DNA of 64,000 bases from an uncultured Roseburia sp. (GTDB lineage Bacteria > Bacillota > Clostridia > Lachnospirales > Lachnospiraceae), in the NCBI GenBank assembly GCA_947647505.1, contig CANSKO010000010.1:33692-97691 (forward strand), in the 5' to 3' direction. Below the pieces are notes generated by a model, which saw only the letters and a list, made by a program, of their open reading frames with translations, did no database searches and was not told where the DNA came from. Numbering within the stretch: the stretch's first letter is position 1; the number at the start of each line of letters is the position of its first letter. This document shows positions 1-10,100 of this stretch, piece after piece. Both the position numbers and the translations under genes were made by a program.

Positions 1-251
1 TCCGGCTTCCACTTCCGTTTCTCTTTTACGAACGTAATGCAGCTCCCCAAAACCGGCAGGATCATCAGGCACATGTAGACCGTCGTGACAACCAGAAAAA
101 AATTCGTCTTTTCCGTGTGAATGCCAATCAGATGCCCCGGATAATAAGATGGAAAAAGCCCCATCATAAGAATCAGATAGGCATAGGTAATCCCTCTGCC
201 AAAAAAATCCGCCATATTAATCGTTTCTTTTTTCTTTTTTTGTTTTTTCAT
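1..251 (-). CDS. N-terminal part of an unidentified membrane protein (runs off the window)
   Basis: An open frame of 83 codons starts with ATG at 249-251 and runs leftwards off the window edge, so only the N-terminus is visible. A lysine-rich head (MKKQKKKKE) is followed by two hydrophobic stretches, at about residues 20-40 and 50-75, with a YYPGHLIGIHTEK stretch between them. The positive-inside head and paired hydrophobic segments point to an integral membrane protein. The layout faintly recalls the first segments of O-antigen-ligase-like polymerases in Clostridia, but this is a weak impression and the family cannot be named from so little sequence. A stem-loop terminator separates it from the Ig-like gene upstream, so it probably has its own promoter or depends on read-through. 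Confidence 0.6.
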   Translation of the reverse strand, partial: MKKQKKKKETINMADFFGRGITYAYLILMMGLFPSYYPGHLIGIHTEKTNFFLVVTTVYMCLMILPVLGSCITFVKEKRKWKP

Positions 252-264
252 ACCTTCCCTCATG

Positions 265-306
265 CAAAAACAGGGGATAGCGCATTGTGAAAATTTACTA
301 TCCCCT
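265..306 (-). terminator. Intrinsic terminator of the Ig-like protein gene
   Basis: The arms AGGGGATAG (272-280) and CTATCCCCT (298-306) form a 9-bp stem with a 17-base loop. Read on the minus strand, the stem is followed by a short run of T. It lies just after the stop codon of the Ig-like gene. Confidence 0.7.
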
Positions 307-328
307 ATTTCAGTTTACCGTTTCAAAT

Positions 329-2593
329 TTACTTTACTTTGATCTTGAATGTCTTTTTCTTTCCGCCATCCTTCGATACTGCCGTAATCGTAACGGTTCC
401 CTTTTTCTTTGCTTTTACGACTCCCTTGCCGTTTACAGTCGCAATTTTTTTATTCGAGGTCTTCCATGTAACCTTCTGATTGCCCGCTGTTGCCGGCGTG
501 ATCTTTGCAAGCAGCGTCTGGCTTGACTTTGCCTTCATCGTCTTTGCGCCCACAACCGCCAGTTTCTTCACGCGAACCGCTTTTTTCGTCGCCTTGAATT
601 TTACGCTTGCCTCGCTGCCGTCCGCCGTTTTTGCCGTAATCGTAACGGTTCCCGCTTTTTTGATCTTCACTTTTCCGTTTGCCGCTACCGTCGCCACCTT
701 CGTATTGGAAGAAGACCATGTGACAACTGCCTTTGCAGCATCTGCATTATCCGGCGTTACAATCGCCTTTAACGCATAAGACTTCTTAATCTGCGCCGGA
801 AGCGTGCCCTTTACGATCTGTTTGTTCAGCTCAATGCTGACGCTCTCCGTCTTCTGGCTTACGGTCACTTTTGCCGTCGCCGTCTGATCGCCGGCTTTTG
901 CCGTAATCGTAGCCGTGCCATTGCCAACGGAGGTTACTTTTCCGTCTTTTACCGTTGCAACCTTTTCATCGGATGAGGACCACGTTACCGTCTTATCGGT
1001 CGCATCGTCAGGGCCTACCGTGGCCGTCAGCGTCTGCTCTGTGCCGATCGTATCATATGTAAGCTCCTTTTTATCCAATGCAATGCTCGTAACCGGCTTT
1101 TTCCCATCATCCGGTCCATTGCCGTCGTCTGTTCCCTCTACTTTGACAACTGCTTTCGCTTCCTTCGCTTCGCCGTCGCCAATCTTTGCAGATACCGTAA
1201 TTTCAGCCTCGCCTTTCGCTTTTGCCGTAACCGTTGCCTGATTTCCATTTCCTTCTACGGATACGATGCCATCATCTGAAGACGTCCATGTATACGTCAC
1301 TTCCGCTTCCGGAGATTCCGGCGTCTCCGGCGTAATGCTGACTTCTGCGGTCAGTTCGCCCTCTGCGCCGATTTCCTTCAGCGTAAGCGCATCCGGCGTC
1401 ACGGTCACTTCCGCCACTTCCGGCTCTTCCGGCGTCACATCCGGATTTTCCCCGTCTTCAAGCGTCACGGTCACTTCCGCTGTCGCATTCTTCTCCACTT
1501 TGCCGTTTTTCGTCTTCGCCGTAACGGTAATCGTCGCCGTTCCCGTCTTTTTCGCTGTTACGGTCACTTCCTCGCCGCTTTCCTCAACGGTCGCAACTTC
1601 TGCATCGGATGTTTCCCATGTGTACGTCACTTCCGCTTCCGGAGATTCCGGTGAAAGCTTCGCTTCCGCCTTTAACGTGCCTGTCTGCGCATCCTTATTT
1701 AACTCCAGCGCATCCGGCATCACGGTCACTTCCGCCACTTCCGGCTCTTCCGGCGTCGTCGGTTCTTCCTCGTCGATCGCTACGCTTACTTCTGCCGTGG
1801 CTTCTTTTGTATTTCCTTCTTTATCCTTTACCGTAACCTTAACTGTGGTATTTCCCGTTTTCTTCGCCGTAACCGTAGCTGTCTTTCCTGTGCCATCCAC
1901 TTCGGCTATCGCTTTATCCGCGGACTCCCATTTGAATTCCAGCCCGTCTTCCGCTTCCGGTCCTTCCGGCGTCATCGTCACTTCCGCTCTCAGCTGCTGT
2001 GTTTCGTTTTCCTTTGTAAACTCCACTTTTTTCGGCTTAATCTGCACGTCTGCCACTTCCGGCGTCTGCGGCGTCGGATCAACCGCTTCTTTCACCGTCA
2101 GTTCCAGCGTGTCCTTTAACGCGCCTACCTGCACCGTAATCGTTACCGTTCCTGCCGCTTTTGCAGTTACGGTTGCAACCGTCGGATCTTCCGCTGTCAT
2201 TACGGAAGCAATCTCCTCATCGCTTGAGCTCCATTCCGGCACAACCGGCGATATCGCCGTTACGCTGTCCGCTTCCGCCTCGTCGCTTCCCTCTTCCTGC
2301 TCTGCCCGGCTTTCCGCCCCGTCGCTTCCCTCTTCTTTATCTGCCGAAGCGGGAGAAACGTCTGTAATCGCCATTACAGCCTGAAGCTGCACTTCATCGC
2401 CAACTTTAATCTCTTCCGCTGATTCCGGGCTGATCTTAAGCGACGTAACCTGAACGATCTGCTCTTCACCGTCGCCCGCGTCCTCAGCCAGCGCAGAAAC
2501 CGGAAGCATTGTCACACCCAGACATGCCGCCATGATAACAGCGATGATCTGTTTCATGAAACCTTTCTGTAATTTTACTTTCAATTCTGTCAT
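329..2593 (-). CDS. Secreted protein with seven bacterial Ig-like (Big_2) domains
   Basis: The protein has 754 residues. The start is the ATG at 2591-2593, nine bases after an AGGAGG site; an upstream in-frame codon has no such site. A signal peptide covers about residues 1-35, with a basic head, the hydrophobic stretch IIAVIMAACLGVTMLPV, and a likely cleavage after ALA. The rest is a chain of about seven Big_2-like modules starting near residues 45, 170, 285, 390, 497, 582 and 675. Each carries the family signature of a W-[KTSE]-[ST]-S-[DN] strand followed by VATV and a G-T-[AV]-T-[IV]-T strand. Linkers between the first modules are rich in Glu, Pro and Asp. The protein ends in a lysine-rich Ig module with no LPXTG motif or other anchor. 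Such proteins usually lie on the cell surface and may bind carbohydrate or host ligands, but nothing here shows a specific ligand. Confidence 0.85.
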   Translation of the reverse strand: MTELKVKLQKGFMKQIIAVIMAACLGVTMLPVSALAEDAGDGEEQIVQVTSLKISPESAEEIKVGDEVQLQAVMAITDVSPASADKEEGSDGAESRAEQEEGSDEAEADSVTAISPVVPEWSSSDEEIASVMTAEDPTVATVTAKAAGTVTITVQVGALKDTLELTVKEAVDPTPQTPEVADVQIKPKKVEFTKENETQQLRAEVTMTPEGPEAEDGLEFKWESADKAIAEVDGTGKTATVTAKKTGNTTVKVTVKDKEGNTKEATAEVSVAIDEEEPTTPEEPEVAEVTVMPDALELNKDAQTGTLKAEAKLSPESPEAEVTYTWETSDAEVATVEESGEEVTVTAKKTGTATITVTAKTKNGKVEKNATAEVTVTLEDGENPDVTPEEPEVAEVTVTPDALTLKEIGAEGELTAEVSITPETPESPEAEVTYTWTSSDDGIVSVEGNGNQATVTAKAKGEAEITVSAKIGDGEAKEAKAVVKVEGTDDGNGPDDGKKPVTSIALDKKELTYDTIGTEQTLTATVGPDDATDKTVTWSSSDEKVATVKDGKVTSVGNGTATITAKAGDQTATAKVTVSQKTESVSIELNKQIVKGTLPAQIKKSYALKAIVTPDNADAAKAVVTWSSSNTKVATVAANGKVKIKKAGTVTITAKTADGSEASVKFKATKKAVRVKKLAVVGAKTMKAKSSQTLLAKITPATAGNQKVTWKTSNKKIATVNGKGVVKAKKKGTVTITAVSKDGGKKKTFKIKVK

Positions 2594-2650
2594 AATGTTT
2601 CCTCCTCGTATTTTTATTTTTAAACACAAAACGCGTTGAAAGCAACTCTA

Positions 2651-2678
2651 ATTCTAGCACGATATACGTAAAATTCAA
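2651..2678 (-). promoter_or_regulatory. Sigma-A promoter of the Ig-like protein gene
   Basis: Read on the minus strand, TTGAAT (2673-2678) and TAGAAT (2651-2656) are 16 bases apart, and the start codon lies about 58 bases downstream. The 2594-2891 gap otherwise holds only this promoter and the divergent guaB promoter. Confidence 0.6.
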
Positions 2679-2797
2679 GATGAAATTCAAATTTTCATTA
2701 CTTTGATGCCAATTTCTCCGTTTTTTATCCCCGATTTATCACTTTTGCCCAAAAGGGCGCCGCCGCCGTATTTTCACTCTGCCCCGCCATTTTTCAA

Positions 2798-2826
2798 TTG
2801 ACACGTCCCCGTATTTTTGCTAGAAT
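2798..2826 (+). promoter_or_regulatory. Sigma-A promoter of guaB
   Basis: A perfect TTGACA (2798-2803) and a TAGAAT (2821-2826) are separated by exactly 17 bases and end about 65 bases before the guaB start. I see no purine riboswitch in the short leader. Confidence 0.8.
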
Positions 2827-2867
2827 TTGAGAAATTAAATCACAACATATTTTATACGCATTTTTAA

Positions 2868-4836
<1,969 letters not shown>

Positions 4837-4926
4837 ATTCTCATACTCCCCATCCGCTTTTTCTTCCGTTCCAGCATAACGCATTTTATATGCCCGCGCA
4901 ACAGAAAATCCCGCCATTCCCTGTAA

Positions 4927-4968
4927 GAGCAAAAGCGAAAGCGGATGATTCCGCTTTCGCTTTTGCTC
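4927..4968 (-). terminator. Perfect 19-bp hairpin after the lipoprotein gene
   Basis: The arms 4927-4945 and 4950-4968 are exact reverse complements around a four-base loop, TGAT. The hairpin starts at the stop codon of the minus-strand lipoprotein gene. Each arm contains its own A or T tracts, but there is no long trailing T run, so it may act as a bidirectional or RNA-stabilising element as well as a terminator. Confidence 0.65.
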
Positions 4969-5457
4969 TTATCTTGCAGCATTGCCGCCCGATGCCTTTT
5001 TATTTTTTTTCGCCTTATTTGTTCCTGCATTGCCAGCGGCATTATCCGTATTCGTCGCATCGCTGCCTCCGTTTACGTCTGTATTGCCGCCTTGCGCGGC
5101 GCCGCTGTTGCCCGCCGTGCCGCTTTCATTGCCTGTCGTATTGGAAGTATTGCCGGCCGTGCCGTTTTTATCATTTCCGCCCGTCACGTCGTTCACCGCG
5201 TCCTCCATGTCGTTTCCAATCTCTTCGGCTCCATCCTGGATTGCGTCTCCGGTATTTTCAATCGCATCTCCGGTATTATCGACCGCGTCCTCCAGATCAT
5301 CCGCAGCATTGCCTTCCGTGCCGTTTACCGTATTATCATTCGTCTCCGTCTTATTCCCCGCGTCATTTTTATCATTCATCCTGTTTCCACAGGCCGCCAG
5401 GGACAAAAGCATGCCGCTTAAGGTACAGCATAAAAGAAATCGTCCAATCTTTCTCAT
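4969..5457 (-). CDS. Small Asn/Asp/Gly-rich lipoprotein
   Basis: The protein has 162 residues. The ATG at 5455-5457 follows an AAGGAGG site. The N-terminus MRKIGRFLLCCTLSGMLLSLAAC is a type II signal peptide with the lipobox LAAC, so the cysteine at about residue 23 should be lipidated. The mature part has low complexity, rich in Asn, Asp, Gly, Thr and Ala, with imperfect repeats such as DAVDNTGDAIENTGDAIQDG and NTSNTTGNESGTAGN, and ends in a basic tail (KAKKNKKASGGNAAR). I recognise no enzymatic domain. The acidic repeats with a basic end suggest an extended, disordered surface protein. It lies just downstream of spoVAE but more than 130 bases away, so co-transcription is uncertain. Confidence 0.75.
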   Translation of the reverse strand: MRKIGRFLLCCTLSGMLLSLAACGNRMNDKNDAGNKTETNDNTVNGTEGNAADDLEDAVDNTGDAIENTGDAIQDGAEEIGNDMEDAVNDVTGGNDKNGTAGNTSNTTGNESGTAGNSGAAQGGNTDVNGGSDATNTDNAAGNAGTNKAKKNKKASGGNAAR

Positions 5458-5595
5458 AATGAAATGATTCCTCCTTTTTTACTCGTTCGGATTCTTTGGT
5501 TCTTCCATTACCGCGAACCCACCGTTAGTCTGTGCAGTTTTTTCTTTTCTATGCAAAGCGCCGGCATCTGACATGCCTTTCCTTTTTGCACGCGC

Positions 5596-5952
5596 CTAAG
5601 ATTTCATCTTCGGATCAAAAATCAGGCTGGCCAGATAGCCAAATACCAAAGCCGCGCTGATGCCGACCGCGCTTGCCGTAAATCCGCCCATAAAAATCCC
5701 AAGCAATCCGTTTTCATCCACGGCTTCCCGTATGCCTTTCCAGAGCGTGTTCCCAAATCCAAGCAGCGGAACGCTCGCGCCGGCCCCTGCATAATCGATT
5801 AAGGGCTGATAAATTCCGATCGCGCCAAGAACCGCGCCGCTGCAAACAAGCAGAACCATAATTCTGCCCGGCAGCATTTTGGTTTTTTCCATTAAAATCT
5901 GCGTCAGCGCGCAAATTACGCCGCCAACCCAAAACGCATTGATATAGTCCAT
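5596..5952 (-). CDS. spoVAE: Stage V sporulation protein AE
   Basis: SpoVAE is a small membrane component of the SpoVA channel that moves dipicolinic acid into the forespore and releases it on germination. The 118-residue length matches the family. It has about four hydrophobic helices and the family stretches YINAFWVGGVICALTQIL and GGFTASAVGISAALVFGYL. The ATG follows a GAGGAGGCG site that lies in the end of spoVAD. The gene is only two bases from spoVAD, so the two are coupled. Confidence 0.9.
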   Translation of the reverse strand: MDYINAFWVGGVICALTQILMEKTKMLPGRIMVLLVCSGAVLGAIGIYQPLIDYAGAGASVPLLGFGNTLWKGIREAVDENGLLGIFMGGFTASAVGISAALVFGYLASLIFDPKMKS

Positions 5953-5954
5953 TC

Positions 5955-6986
5955 CTACGCCTCCTCTCCCGCATATTCCAGCACAACGGCATGCGCGATG
6001 CCCGGCACGCTCTGTCCCTCATTGAAGCTGACCGTAGACAACAGCGCTCCGGTGGGCACAAATAAAATACGCTTTAAGCTGCCGTCCGAAAGCTTTGGCA
6101 GATAATGCGCGCTGAGCGTTACGGCTGAACAGCCGCAGCCGGAACCGCCCGATCCCGTTCCCTGGCTCTCCTTATCATAAATCAAAATGCCGCAGTCCTC
6201 ATGCACGCCCGAGATATCAATTTTTTTCTTTTTTAACAGGCTGATTAAAATTTCCTGTCCAACATACCCAAGGTCTCCGGTTACGATTTTATCATAATCC
6301 GTTGGCTTTCTTTTAAAATCTTCCAGATTCTGCGCAATCAGATCCGCCGCCGCAGGCGCCATCGCCGCCCCCATATTCATCGAATCCTTGACTCCCATAT
6401 CGACGATCTTACCAGTGGTAATCCCGGTAATTCGTACGCTTGCCTTTTTGCCGGACAGGAGAAAGGCTCCGCTTCCGGTGACGGTCCAGGTAGCTGATAC
6501 GGGTCTTTGATTGGCATATTCCAGGGGAAAGCGAAACTGCTTCTCGGCGCTGGCAAAGTGGCTTGACGTCAAAGCCGCGACTGTTTTCGCGTATCCGGCT
6601 CCCACGCACATAGCTGCAAGCGACAGCGATTCCCCTGCCGTTGAACAGGCCCCATAGAGGCCAAACAACGGTATTTCATAGTCCATCAGCCCGAAAGAAG
6701 TCGCGATATTCTGTCCAAGCAGATCTCCCGCAAACAAATAGCGCACATCTTCCGGCACAAGCTTTGCTTTCCCGATTGCCAGAGACAGCGCTTCCTTTTG
6801 CAGCGTGCTTTCCGCCATCTCCCATGTGTCTTCTCCAAATTTATCGTCGTCGCAAACCATGTCAAAGGCGCCGCCAAGCGGCCCCTCGCCTTCTTTTTTT
6901 CCAACAACGGAGGCGCCCGAAAGCAGATAGACCTCCCGCGGAAACGTCAGGCTCTGTTCTCCGATATAATAATATTCTTTTGGCAT
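5955..6986 (-). CDS. spoVAD: Stage V sporulation protein AD
   Basis: SpoVAD is the thiolase-fold subunit of the SpoVA complex and binds dipicolinic acid at the spore inner membrane. The 343-residue length is typical. Family features include VYLLSGASVVGKKEGEGPLG near the N-terminus, the thiolase-like LYGACSTAGESLSLAA segment, and GSGGSGCGCSAVTLSAHYL near the C-terminus. The ATG at 6984-6986 has an AGGAG site nine bases upstream. In most Clostridia and Bacilli spoVAC precedes this gene. Here the next gene upstream is an unrelated divergent beta-galactosidase, so spoVAC is not part of this locus. Confidence 0.95.
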   Translation of the reverse strand: MPKEYYYIGEQSLTFPREVYLLSGASVVGKKEGEGPLGGAFDMVCDDDKFGEDTWEMAESTLQKEALSLAIGKAKLVPEDVRYLFAGDLLGQNIATSFGLMDYEIPLFGLYGACSTAGESLSLAAMCVGAGYAKTVAALTSSHFASAEKQFRFPLEYANQRPVSATWTVTGSGAFLLSGKKASVRITGITTGKIVDMGVKDSMNMGAAMAPAAADLIAQNLEDFKRKPTDYDKIVTGDLGYVGQEILISLLKKKKIDISGVHEDCGILIYDKESQGTGSGGSGCGCSAVTLSAHYLPKLSDGSLKRILFVPTGALLSTVSFNEGQSVPGIAHAVVLEYAGEEA

Positions 6987-7020
6987 GTATCGATCGCTCC
7001 TGTAACATAATTTTTACTGA

Positions 7021-7050
7021 CAGTATTTCCGGCTCCCAAAAAATTTATTC
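7021..7050 (-). promoter_or_regulatory. Candidate forespore (sigma-F/G-like) promoter of spoVAD
   Basis: On the minus strand GAATA (7046-7050) is followed after 15 bases by GGAAATACTG (7021-7030). The second element fits the published sigma-F -10 pattern GGNRANAHTR at every position, and the first fits GHATR of sigma-G. The start codon is about 35 bases downstream. No sigma-A promoter is visible. SpoVA operons are known to be forespore-expressed. Confidence 0.5.
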
Positions 7051-7073
7051 GCGTCTGCACCTTCATTTCCATG

Positions 7074-7102
7074 TTGCGATATGAAAGCGTTGCCGTTATA
7101 AT
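7074..7102 (+). promoter_or_regulatory. Sigma-A promoter of the beta-galactosidase gene
   Basis: TTGCGA (7074-7079) and a perfect TATAAT (7097-7102) are 17 bases apart. The promoter lies inside the 5' extension of the longest open frame, so the protein must start downstream, at 7188. Confidence 0.75.
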
Positions 7103-7187
7103 GTTAGACAGAAAAACGTTGATTCATCTGCGCATTTTGGCAAAAAAATCCATCTTGCGCATGCAAAAGAAAGAGAGGTTTTTACGT

Positions 7188-10100
7188 ATGAAAAGCAGAC
7201 ACCGGAAACGCATGCTCGCGCTTCTTCTGACCGGTTCCATGCTAACAGGCGTCCTGCCGCATCAGACATCTTCACAGGCGCATGCGGCAGAACGCGCGGC
7301 AGACAGTGTGCAGACTGTAGAGGATCAGGCGGAAGGCGCAATCCGCTTCAATGACGACTGGAAATTCTATCTTGCCACACGCACGCCGGAAGTAAACGGC
7401 AATTTTGCAGCCGGAGGCGTAAAAGACGCCGGAGATTACACGACAGCGCAGATTATTGCCGAAACGTTTGACGACGCCTCCTGGCAGACGGTAGACATCC
7501 CGCACGACTTCAGCATCGAAGGGGAAAAGGTTGCCGCTTCGCAGGATTCACAGGGCTATTTACAGGGCGGCCTGGGCTGGTACCGCAAAAAATTCATCAT
7601 ACCCGCTTCCATGCAGGGCGCAAAAACCATTTCGATCGATTTTGACGGCGTATACCAAAACAGCGTCGTATACTTAAACGGGGAAGAAATCGGCGCCTAT
7701 CCCAACGGCTATACCGGCTTTGCCCTCGATATCACCAACAAACTGAAATACGGAAAAGAAAACGTCCTTGTCGTAAAGGTGCAGAATATGTCTCCGTCCG
7801 GACGCTGGTATACCGGAAGCGGCATTACGCGCCCGGTGCATCTGACGATTGACAACCTGGCCCATTTTAATCGAAACGGCATTGCTTTACGCACTCCAAC
7901 CTTAAAGGAAGATTACGAAACATCCAAAAAAGCGTATCTTGAGGTTGTGGCCGACTGCTACTCCGACGCCAGTAACTCCAACGCCTATTTAAAGGTCAGC
8001 GTATTCGACGCGCAGGGGACAAAGGTGGGCGAAAAAGAAACGGAAAAAATCGCGATCAACCCTTCCACGGCCTTTTCCGCTTCCTTAAGCGGACGAAACG
8101 CCATTGAAATTCCAGACGTCAGGCTCTGGCATCCCTGGAATCTGGGCGAGCCGTATCTGTATACTGTAAAAGCGGAATTGTACACCGAAGTCAACGGCAG
8201 CTCCGATGGCTACCAGCTTCGGGATACGGAAGAATTTGAATACGGCTTCCGCTGGATGGAAATTGCAGAAAGCACGGCAGATCCGGACAGCGGCGGATTA
8301 TACGTCAACGGAAAATATACCAAAATACAGGGCGTGGATCTGCACCACGATTCCGGCGCGCTTGGAGCGGCGAGCTATGCCGACGCGTTCAACCGCCAGT
8401 TTAACAAATTAATCGAAATGGGCGTCAACGCATACCGCACCTCGCACTGCCCGCCATCCAGAGAAGCCATTGAAGCATGCCGGCGCAAGGGCATTCTCGT
8501 CATAGAAGAAGCTTACGACGGATGGGGCGCCGCAAAAGCGCAGTACGATTTTGGCAACTTCTTTTTCATGGAAGTTCCGCAGGGATGGGCCGGCTTAAAG
8601 CCCAACGGCTACACCACGCTCCCCGAACCGGCCACCTCTTACAATGGCGCCAGATATCTGTGGAGCGACTGGGTTGTGCAGGAAATGGTCAACCGCGACA
8701 AAAATGAACCTTCCATCATCGCATGGTCGATCGGAAACGAAGTGCGCGGCGTCGGAACAAAACCCGACTGGTATGATCCGTCGCAATACGACGTATTAAA
8801 CGTCCGTCCATCCAACATCAATTTCTATACGGAAGCCGTACGCCTTTCCCGCAACATCAAAGCGATCGACGATACCCGCTTCATTCTGATGGGCGGCGAT
8901 CAGGAAAGAGCCGTTCCGGGCGCAGACAGCGATTGGGGCCTTGTCAATCAGGTTCTGGACGGCTATGGCTTAAATTACAATACCGCAAAATCCGTAGACG
9001 GTCTGATCGACCGCTTTTCCGTGGGCGATGGAACGTTAAAGGAAAACGGCTCCAAAACGTTTTTCTTTGAATCGGAATCTTCCTCGCAGACGTCTTCGCG
9101 CGGCGTCTATCTGGACCCGCAGTTTTCCAACACCGGCATCAACCAGACGCCCGGAAAGCGCGGCGGCTCCAACTATGACAACGACTTTGCGTCCTGGACG
9201 ATGTCCAACGAATACGGCCTGAAAAAAGACCGCGACCGCAAACGCTTTGTCGGACAGTTTATCTGGACCGGCTTCGACTATCTGGGCGAGCCGACGCCAT
9301 ACAGCATCTTCCCGGTCGGCGTCTCCTCTTTTGGGACGATCGACACGGCAGGCTTCCCAAAAGACTCGTTCTATCTCTACCAGAGCCAGTGGACAAGCGA
9401 GCCAATGGCGCACCTGGTTCCGCAGAACTGGGATTTTTGGCACAAAGGAGAAACCGTCGAGGTCTGGGTAAACACCAATCAGCAGGATGCGGAGCTGTTT
9501 TTAAACGGAACGTCTCTCGGCAAAAAAAGCTTCGATCAAAAAACGACGGCTTACGGAAAAACCTACTATGAAACTTCCGAGAAAACGCAGGATGATAAGA
9601 CGTGGGGCGACAACAGCAATCCTGGCGGCTATACAAGCCCCGGCGCAGACGCAGGCGACGGCTTAAATTCCGGCAGACTGCATCTGAAATGGGATGTGCC
9701 CTACGAACCGGGCGTTCTGGAAGTAAAAGCATATGGAAAAGACGGCTCCGTAACGGCGACTGACCGCGTCGTAACTTCCTCTGCGCCATACACCATCCGT
9801 GCACAGGCAGATAAAACCGTCCTTGCGGCAGACGGCAGCAGCTTATCGTATGTCGAATGCACCGTAGTCGATGAAGAAGGCAATATGGTTCCGGACGCCA
9901 ATCACCGGATCCGGTTCTCGATTGACGGAGCGGCCGAAATTGCAGGCGTTGACAATGGGCAGCAGGAAAGCACGGAGCTGTACAAATATGGCAACACGCA
10001 GACATCCAATGTCGCGGAGCGCACGGCATACAATGGAAAAGCGCTTGTGATCGTCAAATCCAAAAAAGAAGCCGGCAGCGCCGTTTTAACGATCTCCTCC

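Noticed and set aside
1266..2384. A long plus-strand frame of 372 codons rich in Ser, Val and Thr opposite the Ig-like protein gene
   Set aside because: It is the antisense reading of a repetitive gene; codon bias makes long stop-free shadows. It has no ribosome binding site and no family features.
4945..5467. Two plus-strand frames of about 160 codons opposite the small lipoprotein
   Set aside because: The lipoprotein has a signal peptide, lipobox and AAGGAGG on the minus strand. The opposite frames are hydrophobic low-complexity readings of its repeats.
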